64,000 nt of DNA from Mucilaginibacter arboris (lineage in GTDB: Bacteria; Bacteroidota; Bacteroidia; Sphingobacteriales; Sphingobacteriaceae): NCBI RefSeq assembly GCF_009754915.1, contig NZ_WPIK01000013.1:62001-126000 (forward strand), given 5' to 3'. Below the pieces are notes generated by a model, which did no database searches, was not told the origin of the DNA, and saw only the letters and a program-made list of their open reading frames with translations. Shown here one piece after another: positions 25,532-35,579 of the stretch (position 1 is the stretch's first letter; every line of letters begins with the position of its first letter). Made by a program: the position numbers and the translations under genes.

Positions 25532-27388
25532 TTAATTCTCTAATTTATCCCACCAGGTTTTTTTCAGTATTAAAACGATGATACCAATCAGCACCACGGT
25601 TATGAGCAAAGGCAGTTTCATCCATAAAATCACATACATCGGAAGAATAGTAAAGCAAGCCTGAGCGATAATGCCTAAAACTACGTTGAACATATCCAGT
25701 TTAAAGCGTTTATTAGCTTGAAAGGAAGGATTATCAGCCACAACCAATTCATGGATTGGTTTCCAAAAACCCCAAGGCCTAACGGTACGATAAAATTTCT
25801 TTAATACTTCCGTATCCGTCGGAGGGGCAGAATACGTTCCGGCAATACAACCGATAATGGAAATTACGAAAAGCATTGGCCAGTTGTACAGATCCAGACT
25901 GAAGAATACGGAAGGAAACCAAACTTTTACGTAAGGCAACAGCAAGGCCGATGCAATACCTGCTGCCATTCCCCAAAAAAAGCCATTGGCATTAAAGCGC
26001 CACCAATACCATTTTAAAACATTGGCTGCGATATATCCGCCATATAATCCGCCTACAATCCATTGCAAAACGCTGTTTACATCTTTTGCAAAAAAGCCTA
26101 ATACCACGCCTAATATCACCACCACAATTCCCACAATATAATTCATGGAGATAATGGTTTTAGTTGGCGCATTTGGGTTAATGTATTTTAAATAGATATC
26201 ATTTACCACGTAAGCTTGTGCCGCATTCAGCGTACCGGAAAAAGTGCCCATAAAAGCACCAAGCAAACCGGTCAATACAATTCCAAGAATACCTACTGGT
26301 AAAAAGTTATTGATCGCTCCGGGTAATATTTTTTCAAAATCTGTCCCGCCCCCCGGTGCTGCCAAGTCTAACTGATTATAATATAACAAGGCTAAAACAG
26401 TTAAACCAATCACCATAGAATAGCGAATAGGCAACAACATGATCGATACAAAGCCAGTCATTTTAGAAGCATCTTTTGGCGATTGTGTGGAAAGCATTTT
26501 CTGCATGTCGTAATTTGGGGCCGGTCCAGCCCAGCTTGCAAAAACGCCTTTAAACAACATCATCATAAAGAAGATGCCGAACAAACCAAAACCGTCATCT
26601 GCGATTTTCTTATTGGCATCGGGTACAATATGTGACCAGTCTATATTTAAATGCCAGCCAAAGAACGGGTTGCTCCATCCTGCCGGAACATGAAGTGCTT
26701 GTCCGCCGCTTCCATGTAAATGAACCATTGCAATTACAGCAATAGCAATACAACCAACCGTCATGATAGCGTATTTAATTACATCTCCCAAAACAATACT
26801 GTGCATGCCGCCCAAAATGGAGTAAAACATGGCAAACAGCGTAAAGATGATGCCATAGAAATGCGCTACATATTCTGGTGCGACATGAAAAGGAACGTAA
26901 GCTTCGATCAAATTCCAGGGAACAAAAATCTCGATAAACTTTCCAAGTCCGATAAAACCGTAAGCCAGGAACCCCAGGCAACCGATCAAAGCAAAAGCTA
27001 CCGTTACGTTGTGGGATGCCTTTACGTTTTTACCAACCGTACCAAAACGGGTTGCCAGCCATTCTGCACCAGTATCGGCATTGGAACGCCGGAGCCATTT
27101 CGCCAGGAACATCATATTAAAAACCTGGTTAAATACCGGCCATAACCACGGGATCCAGATACTTTTTAACCCATAAACGAAGCATAGCGCAACCATCCAC
27201 ATGGTTCCGCTAATGTCGAACATGTCCGATGCATCGCTCAAACCCAGCATGTACCAGGGCAGTTTTTTGCCGCCCATCAGGTAGCTTTCTTTATTCTCGC
27301 TGGCTTTTTTGCGCATATACCAGCCGATCATCAGCATGAGGACCAGATAGGCAATCAGGATGGATACATCCAATAATCTTAATTTCAT
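25532..27388 (-). CDS. SSS-family sodium:sugar symporter
   Basis: A 618-residue integral membrane protein with about 14 spans. The family pattern is clear: an N-terminal LLDVSILIAYLVLMLMIGWYM span, KLPWYMLGLSDASDMFDISGTMW, GGMHSIVLGDVIKYAIMTVGC (the sodium symporter signature region) and a C-terminal pair of spans. Likely role: uptake of mannobiose or other mannan-derived oligosaccharides across the inner membrane, from its place between GH5_7 and GH130. Gaps are 15 bp and 26 bp. The substrate is inferred from context. Confidence 0.87.
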   Translation of the reverse strand: MKLRLLDVSILIAYLVLMLMIGWYMRKKASENKESYLMGGKKLPWYMLGLSDASDMFDISGTMWMVALCFVYGLKSIWIPWLWPVFNQVFNMMFLAKWLRRSNADTGAEWLATRFGTVGKNVKASHNVTVAFALIGCLGFLAYGFIGLGKFIEIFVPWNLIEAYVPFHVAPEYVAHFYGIIFTLFAMFYSILGGMHSIVLGDVIKYAIMTVGCIAIAVIAMVHLHGSGGQALHVPAGWSNPFFGWHLNIDWSHIVPDANKKIADDGFGLFGIFFMMMLFKGVFASWAGPAPNYDMQKMLSTQSPKDASKMTGFVSIMLLPIRYSMVIGLTVLALLYYNQLDLAAPGGGTDFEKILPGAINNFLPVGILGIVLTGLLGAFMGTFSGTLNAAQAYVVNDIYLKYINPNAPTKTIISMNYIVGIVVVILGVVLGFFAKDVNSVLQWIVGGLYGGYIAANVLKWYWWRFNANGFFWGMAAGIASALLLPYVKVWFPSVFFSLDLYNWPMLFVISIIGCIAGTYSAPPTDTEVLKKFYRTVRPWGFWKPIHELVVADNPSFQANKRFKLDMFNVVLGIIAQACFTILPMYVILWMKLPLLITVVLIGIIVLILKKTWWDKLEN

Positions 27389-27403
27389 TTATTTCTGATC
27401 GGC

Positions 27404-28690
27404 TTATTTTTGGTTAGTAAAATTTTGAATGATCTTCCAGGTAGCATTATCTGTGGTAAAAACAGCATTCAGGCCTTGTTCTTCCTGCGGAGGGTCTCCC
27501 ATAAAATCATCTCCTTCTTTCCAGAAAATTTGCCCCGGAATTGGCCTTGCCGTTCCTCCAAATGCCCAGAAGTTACATCCGGCAATTGCACCTCCGTTTG
27601 CTGCGCTGCGCTTCCATTCGTTAAAAATAGCCTCGTAATATTTATCCCTGGAATTTGTAGTTGATTTTGGATCGAAAGATTGCGCATCTCTTGGTAAACC
27701 AAATTCTTCCAGCACTAAAGGTTTATTAATGGCTTTAGCAATTGCTTCATGTTGTTGGATATAAGCAACAGATTTGGATATGACCTGCGGCAAACTTGCA
27801 ACAATGCTGCTGTCACGAAACCAGCCCCAGTTTTTTGGCCAGATGTGAATGGTTAGATAATCAATCGGTTTAAAAGCATGAATAGCCTGAAAAAGCTCCG
27901 CAGAACCTTCAGTTCCCTGTGTACCTTCTGTGCCAATGGTAATCAAATGATTTTTGTCCAATCCTTTGATAAAAGTTGCAGCGTTCAAAATCCATTGTTT
28001 GTAAGCAGCAACAGCATCCGAACGCATTGGCCGCGGTTCGTTGGCCAGTTCCCAAGCCATGATCGTCGGATCATTGGCGTATTTAATATTGTTGTATTTA
28101 TTTATGTGCGAAACAATCAGTTTTACCTGTTTATTGTAATCCATCATGCAACTTTCGCAAGTATAAAATTTACTGGTTTCGTTACGTTGTTCGTCCCAGT
28201 TCAGCTTTTTCCGCATGGTCGTATCTGTCAATTTGCCGTTCCAGTTCAGGTATTGTAAAAAGCCGCCGCTCCACTCCCAGTTGTTACTTAAAAAAAGTAC
28301 TGCGTACATGTTGCGCTTGTGCATTTCATTCAGCAAATAATCGAGGCTTTCTAATATTTCAGGTTTAAAAACACCTTGCTGCGGCTGTAAAGGAGGATTT
28401 ACTCGCTGTACACCGTTTTCTTGTCCTAAACCTTCTGATCCGGCCAGAACACGCAGGTTAGTTACACCTTTTGCCTTTAAAAAATCAAGCTCTTGTTTTA
28501 ACCTTGCCCTGCCCTGTTCACCTTTTACCGCCTGCAACAAACCACCATACCAATAATTGGTGCCGATGTAATAGTAAGGTTTGCCGGCAATAGTAAACTG
28601 ACTTCCTTTAGTTTTTACAAAATTTTGCTGTGCAGAAACAGAAAATATCAGCATATTTAAGCAAAGAATAACAATACTGTTTTTAAGCAT
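27404..28690 (-). CDS. GH5 (subfamily 7-like) endo-beta-mannanase
   Basis: A 428-residue secreted enzyme with signal peptide MLKNSIVILCLNMLIFSVSA. It shows FTIAGKPYYYIGTNYWYGG at the N-terminus, the acid/base Glu in AWELANEPRPM (about 216) and the nucleophile Glu in LVLEEFGLP (about 327), all as in GH5_7 mannanases. It has no carbohydrate-binding module. ATG 28690 is chosen because a TTG start at 28738 overlaps the promoter box. It leads the GH5-symporter-GH130 operon. A perfect 12-mer (ACAGTAT variant) lies in its signal-peptide codons. Confidence 0.9.
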   Translation of the reverse strand: MLKNSIVILCLNMLIFSVSAQQNFVKTKGSQFTIAGKPYYYIGTNYWYGGLLQAVKGEQGRARLKQELDFLKAKGVTNLRVLAGSEGLGQENGVQRVNPPLQPQQGVFKPEILESLDYLLNEMHKRNMYAVLFLSNNWEWSGGFLQYLNWNGKLTDTTMRKKLNWDEQRNETSKFYTCESCMMDYNKQVKLIVSHINKYNNIKYANDPTIMAWELANEPRPMRSDAVAAYKQWILNAATFIKGLDKNHLITIGTEGTQGTEGSAELFQAIHAFKPIDYLTIHIWPKNWGWFRDSSIVASLPQVISKSVAYIQQHEAIAKAINKPLVLEEFGLPRDAQSFDPKSTTNSRDKYYEAIFNEWKRSAANGGAIAGCNFWAFGGTARPIPGQIFWKEGDDFMGDPPQEEQGLNAVFTTDNATWKIIQNFTNQK

Positions 28691-28735
28691 TCTTTTTGAC
28701 GGATAAGGTTTATTTGAGGTGAGCAATATATTTTT

Positions 28736-28743
28736 CAAAGCTA
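28736..28743 (-). promoter_or_regulatory. -7 box of the GH5_7 operon
   Basis: CAAAGCTA on plus, TAGCTTTG on minus, exact TAnnTTTG, 46 bp before the ATG at 28690. Confidence 0.6.
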
Positions 28744-28772
28744 AAGCAGGTTGCTTTAGGTATTTAATAGTG

Positions 28773-28784
28773 TTTTAACATTTT
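28773..28784. promoter_or_regulatory. Shared mannan-locus box (TTTTAACATTTT)
   Basis: TTTTAACATTTT, identical to 41919-41930, begins 30 bp upstream of the -7 box and 83 bp upstream of the GH5_7 start. Preceded by AGTG. Confidence 0.6.
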
Positions 28785-28820
28785 CTAAGTGAATTTTATG
28801 CTTTTGATACTTTTATGCCA

Positions 28821-28832
28821 TAAAAACAGCAT
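28821..28832 (+). repeat. Interspersed 12-mer, ACAGCAT variant
   Basis: TAAAAACAGCAT between the CE2 stop and the GH5_7 promoter; CCA before it. Confidence 0.75.
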
Positions 28833-28849
28833 CGATACCGGTTGTACCT

Positions 28850-29929
28850 TCACCAGTTTTTTAACTTTTTAATATAGCTTGCTACTTCCATCGCCATTAC
28901 CTGATGTTCTGCCATGTTAGGGTGATCGCCGCAGCCATGATTAAACCGCTTGGAAAAGAAATAACTGGAAACGTTTTTATCTCCGCCTTTATTAACGCTT
29001 TTTACAATTCCTGTCAGGTAATTTTTAAGCACTTTGGTTAAGGCAAAATCTGCCATCGGACTGGTTAAACAAACAATCGAAGCTTTAGGATAATGGCCGC
29101 GAATGGCTTTTATAAAACGGATGTAGTTATCAGCAAACTTCACAGAATCCTGCACGCCATCGTTCTGTCCTAAACAAATCGTTACCACGTCCGGCTGATA
29201 TTTACTAAAGTTCCATTTAATTGAATCTTCCCTTAAATTAACCTTATCAAAAACCGGCGGCATCACAATTTTCATATCGCAGCAGCTATGCATCAATCCA
29301 ATACCAGAAACTGCGGTTAAAGCCCATTGCGCATTTAACAACCTGGCCGAAGTTGGGCCATAACTCATGTAAGCATTATGCTGATCGTACCACTGGCCTT
29401 TACCGCAATCTACAACCGATAAATCGCTGCCGGTTCCGCAAGTAATCGAGTCTCCTATGTATTCTATTTTATGTTTTGGCTTTGCCGAAAGCGGTAACAG
29501 CTGATCACAAATAATTCCGGCAAATTGCAGGTAACCGATGCCGCTTTCTGTATCCTTACAAATGGTAATGATGTGTTCGCCGTTATCTAATCCTTTAAAA
29601 ACATTTATGGTATCGGTTTTCCCTTTTGTTTGAATGCGATATGGTTTCTGGTTATCAACTGCAATTTCAATGTAGTTATGATTGTTGCCGTACAACACTT
29701 CATCATGCACAATAACTTTGCAATTGTTGCCTTTAAACTTTGCCTGAACATAAACGCCTGGCGACCAGAACTTAGGAAGTTTTGGATTAGAAAAATCTAT
29801 CCGGCCGGTATATTGAATATTTGGATTATCTGCAGAAAATAGTTTACCGCTGCCTTTGCTTTTTGCCTCGGATTGCAGCATTAGCAATGGAAATACTAAT
29901 GCTGCAAGATAAAACTTTGTTAATTTCAT
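28850..29929 (-). CDS. CE2-type acetyl esterase
   Basis: A 359-residue secreted enzyme. After the signal peptide (MKLTKFYLAALVFPLLMLQSEA) comes a beta-jellyroll part (about 30-140, with YTGRIDFSNPKLPKFWSPGVYV), then an SGNH esterase domain with the Ser in YIGDSITCG, the GQNDG block and the catalytic DHPNMAEH near the end. This two-domain plan is carbohydrate esterase family 2. It should remove O-acetyl groups from acetylated mannan. ATG 29929 (MKLTK) is preferred to a TTG two codons earlier. It lies 16 bp after the GH27 stop. Confidence 0.87.
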   Translation of the reverse strand: MKLTKFYLAALVFPLLMLQSEAKSKGSGKLFSADNPNIQYTGRIDFSNPKLPKFWSPGVYVQAKFKGNNCKVIVHDEVLYGNNHNYIEIAVDNQKPYRIQTKGKTDTINVFKGLDNGEHIITICKDTESGIGYLQFAGIICDQLLPLSAKPKHKIEYIGDSITCGTGSDLSVVDCGKGQWYDQHNAYMSYGPTSARLLNAQWALTAVSGIGLMHSCCDMKIVMPPVFDKVNLREDSIKWNFSKYQPDVVTICLGQNDGVQDSVKFADNYIRFIKAIRGHYPKASIVCLTSPMADFALTKVLKNYLTGIVKSVNKGGDKNVSSYFFSKRFNHGCGDHPNMAEHQVMAMEVASYIKKLKNW

Positions 29930-29945
29930 TATCAAAATTTGAATG

Positions 29946-31181
29946 TTAATTTTTATGGTGTAAACGAAGCATCAAAACATCATGTGCCGCTACTTCTCCT
30001 TTTAAGGGTGATTTTGTCGTTCCGGCATCTTTCATCGTCCACAAATTACGAAGCGTGTAAACTTGCTTTTGTGCATCTAATACAGCTTTTGAAAGTGTAT
30101 CCGTAATCACTTCACTTTTCCAATCGAAATCAACTTTCTGTGCTTTCGTTCCACGATTTAAAAAACAGATTGCCCAGTCGCCGCCTTGCAATGGTTTCAG
30201 CCATGTTTCTACACTGTCTTTTACTGAATATTGGTAACCTTGTACGCCCATCGGATCCTGATCAACCGCAATTACTTCTTTATTTTTTAAGATTGCTGCT
30301 GTTTGTGCTGACATGTTCCGAATATCATTTCCGGCAATCAGCGGCGCCGCAATCATGCACCACATGGAAAAATGCGCGCGATCTTCATTAGTAGCCATTC
30401 CGTTTCCTACTTCCAGCATATCCGGATCGTTCCAATGTCCGGGACCGGCGTACTGGCGCAAACCTTTTTGCATGTCCAGAATTTTCATCACGCCGTTTGC
30501 GTGCCAGCTTCCATTGTCTTTAATGCAATCAAAACAGTTGTAAATGTCTCCGGTAGTTCGCCATAATTCACCAACTTTTGACCCCCAGGTCCAAGGTTTG
30601 TCTGTTCCCCATTCACAAATACTTAAAACCATTGGCCGGCCTGCTCTTTTTAAAGCTGCTGCTATCGTTTTGTATGCACCTTCTCCTCTTAAACCTTCCG
30701 TGTTGCACCAGTCGTATTTCAAATAATCAATTCCCCAGGAAGCGTAAGTTTGTGCGTCCTGAAACTCATAGCCACGGCTTCCCGGCCTACCGCCGCAGGT
30801 TTGCGAACCGGCATCAGAATAAATTCCCATTTTTAATCCTTTGGAATGAATATAATCTGCCAAAGCTTTCATCCCCGAAGGAAAACGTTTTGGATCAGGA
30901 TGAATAAACCCTTGCTGATCTCGGTCGCCGTGCCAGCAATCATCAATATTGATGTAAGTATAACCGGCGTCCTTCATCCCTGAAGAAACCATCGCATCAG
31001 CAACCTGCTTAATCAGGTTTTCATCCACATTGCAGGCAAATTTATTCCAACTGTTCCAGCCCATCGGCGGCGTTAATGCCAGGCCCTGGTATTTGGTATA
31101 ATCCTGCGTGTAATTATTTCCCTGACTATAGGCTGATGCAGCAAAACCTAATACAGCAAACAATAATTTAATTTTCTTCAT
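29946..31181 (-). CDS. GH27 alpha-galactosidase
   Basis: A 411-residue secreted enzyme. Its signal peptide is MKKIKLLFAVLGFAASAYSQ. The (beta/alpha)8 domain shows LTPPMGWNSWNKF, YINIDDCWHG, the nucleophile Asp in LKYDWCN and the acid/base Asp in GPGHWNDPDMLEVG, with the expected Cys pairs (TCGG, CNTEG). A C-terminal beta domain follows from about 320. It removes alpha-1,6-galactose branches of galactomannan. ATG 31181 fits the signal peptide; the longer frame to 31247 overlaps the upstream gene. It starts 19 bp after the CE20 stop. Confidence 0.93.
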   Translation of the reverse strand: MKKIKLLFAVLGFAASAYSQGNNYTQDYTKYQGLALTPPMGWNSWNKFACNVDENLIKQVADAMVSSGMKDAGYTYINIDDCWHGDRDQQGFIHPDPKRFPSGMKALADYIHSKGLKMGIYSDAGSQTCGGRPGSRGYEFQDAQTYASWGIDYLKYDWCNTEGLRGEGAYKTIAAALKRAGRPMVLSICEWGTDKPWTWGSKVGELWRTTGDIYNCFDCIKDNGSWHANGVMKILDMQKGLRQYAGPGHWNDPDMLEVGNGMATNEDRAHFSMWCMIAAPLIAGNDIRNMSAQTAAILKNKEVIAVDQDPMGVQGYQYSVKDSVETWLKPLQGGDWAICFLNRGTKAQKVDFDWKSEVITDTLSKAVLDAQKQVYTLRNLWTMKDAGTTKSPLKGEVAAHDVLMLRLHHKN

Positions 31182-31200
31182 GTTTAGATTGATATGAACC

Positions 31201-33147
31201 TTATTTCCATTGATCCGTACGGAATGGAAAAGCAGGTAAGTTTTCACTGTTTATTAAGTTAGCATCTCCGGGATTATCTTCCCAGGCATATCGTACCGCT
31301 TCCGGTTTAGATACTTCTTTTGCCGATACTTTTATCGTGTTTTTGTTAACGATTTCTGCCTTTGCCCAATGAAAAACATGATCAGCTCCGGCTATCTGAA
31401 ATCCGGTTAAAGTAAAACGGTCTTTAATTTTTAGGCCTGTTCCAACTTCAGAAAAATGCACGATAAAAGAAGCATCCTGAATTTGCGCAGACTCAAAGCG
31501 CGGGCTAGTTCCAACAATTGGCAAACCATAAACTTTTTCTTCCGCAACTAAAGCCAAACGCCGTCCAACTTCCTGTTTATTTTTGGGATGGATATTTGCT
31601 GAGTCGCCCAGATCGATTGCGGTAACCATTGCTGTATTTTTTAGGCTTAAAGCCATATCCTGCGCTTCCCGCAATTCTGCCCACGAAGAGTGCAATTCCG
31701 GTTGTTTTAATTTCTTATTTAAACCTGCCAATTGCACATATAGAAATGGAAAATCTCCTTGTTTAAACTGCGTTCGCCAATCGGTAATTAAGCGTTTGAA
31801 CAAATCTCGATATTGAAAACCTCTGCCTGTGTTAGATTCTCCCTGATACCAGATTACTCCTTTTATCGATAAATTTATGAGCGGGTTGATCATGGTATTG
31901 AATAAAACGGAAGGCGCAGTATTTGGCCCGAATTCTTTTTCCGGTCGGCCAGGACCAGTTAACTTATAACCGATTTTGTAAAGCCAGGTACCAACCAAAG
32001 AAACCTGGCGGGATGCAGTTTTTAGATAAAACTCGGAAGGTTTTGCACGAAAACCGGCATCGCCGCCATAATTGCTAATGCGAACAGTAATGCTGTTTTT
32101 ACCAGCGTTAAATGCAGATGCCGGAATTTGATAAGCACGAAATTTCCAGATATCAGGTGTAAAACCTACTTCTGTTCCGTTTACAAAAACACGGTCGCTG
32201 TTTTGGATGATACCTAAACTTAACGTTAGGTTTCCGGCTAAATCCGCTGGTGATAATTCCACTTCTTTTTTAAACCAAACAACTCCGTTCAATTGCCAGA
32301 ATTCATCAATTCCGGTAAATCCCCAGATTTTGGGCATTTCTACTGGTTTAAAATCTTTCGTATCTAAGTTATCTGCTGCCCATAAATACTTTCCATCTTT
32401 AGAACCTGCGTCAGAATTTTCAAATTTTTCCGTCCAGGCTTTAGCCAGCGGACGATGGGCTTGATTGAAAGAAGCTGTATCAAAAGTAGCAGTTTGCTTT
32501 GCTTTTTCGCCAAAAGTTGTTTCTCCGGACAATCCGTCCGGACTGATCCAAGTTTCGGCAACCGTTCCGCCCCAGCTTGCACTAATCAATCCAATTGGGA
32601 CATTTATTTTTTGCTGAAGGTCTCTCCCAAAAAAGTAACCAACAGCACTAAAATAAGCAGCAGTTTGCGGTGTACAGGCAGACCAATTTCCATGCGTATC
32701 TTCCAACGGCTGCAAATGCACTTTTTTTTCTACCGAAAACAATCTGATTTTTGGATAGTCTGCGTTTTTAATTTCTGTTTCGGCGTTGATTACATCATTC
32801 AACCCAAACTCCATGTTAGATTGCCCCGAGCAAATCCATACATCACCAATCAGAATATCATCCAACGTAATGCTGTTTTTACCATGCAAAATCATTTGAA
32901 ACGGCCCGCCGGCTTTCATTGCCGGTAATTCTGTTTGCCATTTTCCGTTTGCATCGGTTTGCGTTTTAACCGTTCTCTTATTAAAACTGATGGTTATATT
33001 TTCCGAAGGATCGGCATAACCCCAAATCCTGATGGGCTTTTCTCGCTGTAAAACCATATGGCTGTTAACCAAAGCAGGCAAACGAATGTCAGCACGTGTA
33101 CTTAAAGCAAGAGCTATTAATAAGGAAAACAATAATCCTTTTTTCAT
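31201..33147 (-). CDS. Sialate O-acetylesterase-like esterase (CE20 type)
   Basis: A 648-residue secreted protein with signal peptide MKKGLLFSLLIALALSTRA. It has an N-terminal immunoglobulin-like domain (MVLQREKPIRIWGYADP), then the SGNH esterase with Ser in CSGQSNMEF (about 105-113) and VIWYQGESNTGRG. A beta-sandwich insertion of GH2 type lies at about 240-350 (LNGVVWFKKEVEL...VFVNGTEVGF). Annotated relatives are called sialate O-acetylesterases, but in plant-cell-wall loci they act on hemicellulose acetyl groups. Two 12-mer variants inside encode GKNSIT, and one encodes DASFI. Confidence 0.82.
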   Translation of the reverse strand: MKKGLLFSLLIALALSTRADIRLPALVNSHMVLQREKPIRIWGYADPSENITISFNKRTVKTQTDANGKWQTELPAMKAGGPFQMILHGKNSITLDDILIGDVWICSGQSNMEFGLNDVINAETEIKNADYPKIRLFSVEKKVHLQPLEDTHGNWSACTPQTAAYFSAVGYFFGRDLQQKINVPIGLISASWGGTVAETWISPDGLSGETTFGEKAKQTATFDTASFNQAHRPLAKAWTEKFENSDAGSKDGKYLWAADNLDTKDFKPVEMPKIWGFTGIDEFWQLNGVVWFKKEVELSPADLAGNLTLSLGIIQNSDRVFVNGTEVGFTPDIWKFRAYQIPASAFNAGKNSITVRISNYGGDAGFRAKPSEFYLKTASRQVSLVGTWLYKIGYKLTGPGRPEKEFGPNTAPSVLFNTMINPLINLSIKGVIWYQGESNTGRGFQYRDLFKRLITDWRTQFKQGDFPFLYVQLAGLNKKLKQPELHSSWAELREAQDMALSLKNTAMVTAIDLGDSANIHPKNKQEVGRRLALVAEEKVYGLPIVGTSPRFESAQIQDASFIVHFSEVGTGLKIKDRFTLTGFQIAGADHVFHWAKAEIVNKNTIKVSAKEVSKPEAVRYAWEDNPGDANLINSENLPAFPFRTDQWK

Positions 33148-33205
33148 GGTAAATTTTGTTTTTTAGCTTTTTTCAGAAGTGGTTTTGCTTATCAAAAAAC
33201 ACTGC

Positions 33206-33217
33206 TAAAAGAAGCAT
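33206..33217 (+). repeat. Interspersed 12-mer after the GH3 gene
   Basis: TAAAAGAAGCAT preceded by CTGC. A short ATCAGG/CCTGAT stem at 33223-33240 adjoins it and runs into the GH3 stop codon. Confidence 0.78.
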
Positions 33218-33239
33218 CCATCATCAGGTTTTATCCTGA

Positions 33240-35486
33240 TTAATACTGAAAATTCGTACTTAAATCAGCAATTGCTAATTTGAATTCGCCTGGTTCGGTA
33301 ACGCGTTTTAAATCGTAATTAATAAAAGACAGTTTTTCTTTGTTGATGGTAAACGTTACTGTTTTGGTTTGACCTGGTTGCAATTCGATCTTTTCAAACG
33401 CGCGCAAACGTTTAAATTCTGGTGTAATAGACGCAACCAGATCGCTTACATACATTAATACAGATTCTTTTCCGGCAACTTTACCTGTATTGGTTACATC
33501 TACCGTTACCATAATATTTCCTTTTTCAGGAAGCTTGTTGCTGCTCAATTTCAGGTTACTGTATTTGAAAGTAGTATAGCTTAAACCAAAGCCAAATTCC
33601 CATTGCGGATCATAACCTGCAACTTCGCTGGCTTCTTTGTTCTCTGTGTATTTGCGATAGTAGTTGATCAAACTATTGGTAGAACGCGGGTAAGTGTAAG
33701 GCAAACGACCGCTTGGGTTTATTTTTCCAATTAATGCATCAGCTACTACATTTCCGCCTTCGTTACCTAACAAATAGGTATGCAGCACGGCAGTTGTACC
33801 AGGTTCTATGGCAGAAATTATACGCGGCCGGCCTTCTGCCAATACCAAAACAATCGGTTTTCCGGTTTTAGCCAATGCAGTAGCTAAAGCAATTTGTGGT
33901 GCAGAAATAGTCAGGTCGCCAATATTTCCCGGTGTTTCGGTATAGCTATTTTCTCCTAAACATAAAACAATTACATCAGCACGGGTAGCTTTGTCAACTG
34001 TTTCATCAATGTTGATAGCTTTATCAAAAGTTACACCTTCGCTATAATCTACTTTGTCTTTTCCAAAAACATTTTGGATAGCTTCCAAGATTGTATTTTT
34101 ATCTTTTTCGGTTTCATCGCTGTTATTGCCCTGCCAGTTTCGGCTCCAGCCACCATTTAATGAACGCATGGTATTTGCAGTTGGCCCGCTTACCAATAAT
34201 TTTTTTCCTCTTGAAATAGGCAGAAAGTTATTTGTATTTTTAAGTAAAGTAATGCATTCGGCAGCAGCATCGTAATTTACTTTGTTATGTGCAGCGCTGT
34301 TTACATCAGGGTAATCATTGGCATTACCAATTGGATTGTTAAACAAATCAACTTCATATTTTACTTTTAAGATTCGGCTAACAGCATCGTTAATTCGTGC
34401 CATAGAAACCTTACCTTCTTTTACGTCCTGCAATAAATCTTCGGTAAAAGTATAATCAGTAGGAACCATGCTCATGTCAATACCGGCATTAATAGCGATA
34501 GCGATAGCATCTTTATCATCCTTAGCTACGTGATGGCGCAGATACAGGTATTGAATATCCTGCCAGTCGCTTACTGCAAAACCTTTAAAGCCCAGTTCAC
34601 CTTTTAAAATATCTGTTAATATATGATGACTGGCGTGCACCGGAACACCATTAATTTCTGAACTGTTTACCATTACTGTTTTTGCACCTGCTTTTACAGC
34701 GGCAGCAAATTGCGGCAGGAAATACTCACGCATTTCCCGTTCCGGGATCCATGCCGGCGTACGGTCATGGCCGCTTAAAGGCATACTGTAGCCCATATAA
34801 TGTTTTAAACAGGCGGCAACGTGGTATTTATCTTCTACCAATTCGTTTCCCTGGAAACCATTAATGGTGGCGAGGCCCATTTGCGTTCCGAGATATGGAT
34901 CTTCGCCAAAAGTTTCCCAAATGCGAGGCCACATCGGCTGGCGGCCTAAATCTAACACCGGACTAAAAGTCCAGGGGATAAAAGAAGCACGTGTTTCATA
35001 AGCAGAAATTTGAGAAGCTTTACGGGAAACTTCCGGGTTAAAAGAAGCAGCCTGAGCAATTTCCTGTGGAAATAATACTGTTTCTAAAGTATAATTATTC
35101 CCTCGTATGGCATCGATACCATATAAAACAGGAATTTTCAGACGTTCCTGTAAAGCCATTTTTTGTACCGCTTCAATCAGTGCATGCCAGTTTTCCCGGG
35201 TTTGTGCATTTCCGCCTACGTTTAATAATGAACCTACTTTGTATTTTTTGATACAGGTAGCAAGTTTATCCATATCAATTTGGTGTGGTTCAACCACTCT
35301 TCCGTTCTCTGTTTTCAATAAAAACTCGATCGAAATCTGCGTCATTTGCCCAACTTTTTCTTCGAGCGTCATTTGCGAAACTAAGGCTTTTACTTTTTGG
35401 TCAATATCTGTTGAAGTAAGTTTTTTTTGAGCCTGTATTTTAGGTACAACAAGGGCAAGGATTGAGAAGAGAAGGATTTTTTTCAT
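33240..35486 (-). CDS. GH3 beta-glycosidase (beta-glucosidase/mannosidase)
   Basis: A 748-residue secreted enzyme with signal peptide MKKILLFSILALVVPKIQA. Domains: GH3 barrel (about 25-370; GIDAIRGNNY, CLKHYMGYS), the alpha/beta sandwich (about 390-610) and a C-terminal fibronectin-III-like domain (650-745; VTVDVTNTGKVAGKESVLMYVSD). The nucleophile Asp lies in GFAVSDWQDIQ. In a glucomannan setting it would remove terminal glucose or mannose units. It begins the GH3-CE20-GH27-CE2 run, after a strong terminator that separates it from the SusCD genes. Confidence 0.9.
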   Translation of the reverse strand: MKKILLFSILALVVPKIQAQKKLTSTDIDQKVKALVSQMTLEEKVGQMTQISIEFLLKTENGRVVEPHQIDMDKLATCIKKYKVGSLLNVGGNAQTRENWHALIEAVQKMALQERLKIPVLYGIDAIRGNNYTLETVLFPQEIAQAASFNPEVSRKASQISAYETRASFIPWTFSPVLDLGRQPMWPRIWETFGEDPYLGTQMGLATINGFQGNELVEDKYHVAACLKHYMGYSMPLSGHDRTPAWIPEREMREYFLPQFAAAVKAGAKTVMVNSSEINGVPVHASHHILTDILKGELGFKGFAVSDWQDIQYLYLRHHVAKDDKDAIAIAINAGIDMSMVPTDYTFTEDLLQDVKEGKVSMARINDAVSRILKVKYEVDLFNNPIGNANDYPDVNSAAHNKVNYDAAAECITLLKNTNNFLPISRGKKLLVSGPTANTMRSLNGGWSRNWQGNNSDETEKDKNTILEAIQNVFGKDKVDYSEGVTFDKAINIDETVDKATRADVIVLCLGENSYTETPGNIGDLTISAPQIALATALAKTGKPIVLVLAEGRPRIISAIEPGTTAVLHTYLLGNEGGNVVADALIGKINPSGRLPYTYPRSTNSLINYYRKYTENKEASEVAGYDPQWEFGFGLSYTTFKYSNLKLSSNKLPEKGNIMVTVDVTNTGKVAGKESVLMYVSDLVASITPEFKRLRAFEKIELQPGQTKTVTFTINKEKLSFINYDLKRVTEPGEFKLAIADLSTNFQY

Positions 35487-35502
35487 ACAATGTTTTAGGT
35501 GA

Positions 35503-35514
35503 TAAAAGAAGCAT
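35503..35514 (+). repeat. Interspersed 12-mer before GH3
   Basis: TAAAAGAAGCAT 16 bp upstream of the GH3 start codon, thus in its leader or promoter. Confidence 0.78.
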
Positions 35515-35579
35515 ATAAAACCTGTTTCAAATTTTAAAACAACTTAGAAGCATCATTTTATTTTTATCATTAGTTGAAT

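Noticed and set aside
29951-29962. Near match TAAACGAAGCAT
   Set aside because: One base off and coding for the conserved C-terminus of GH27 (MLRLHH); likely chance.
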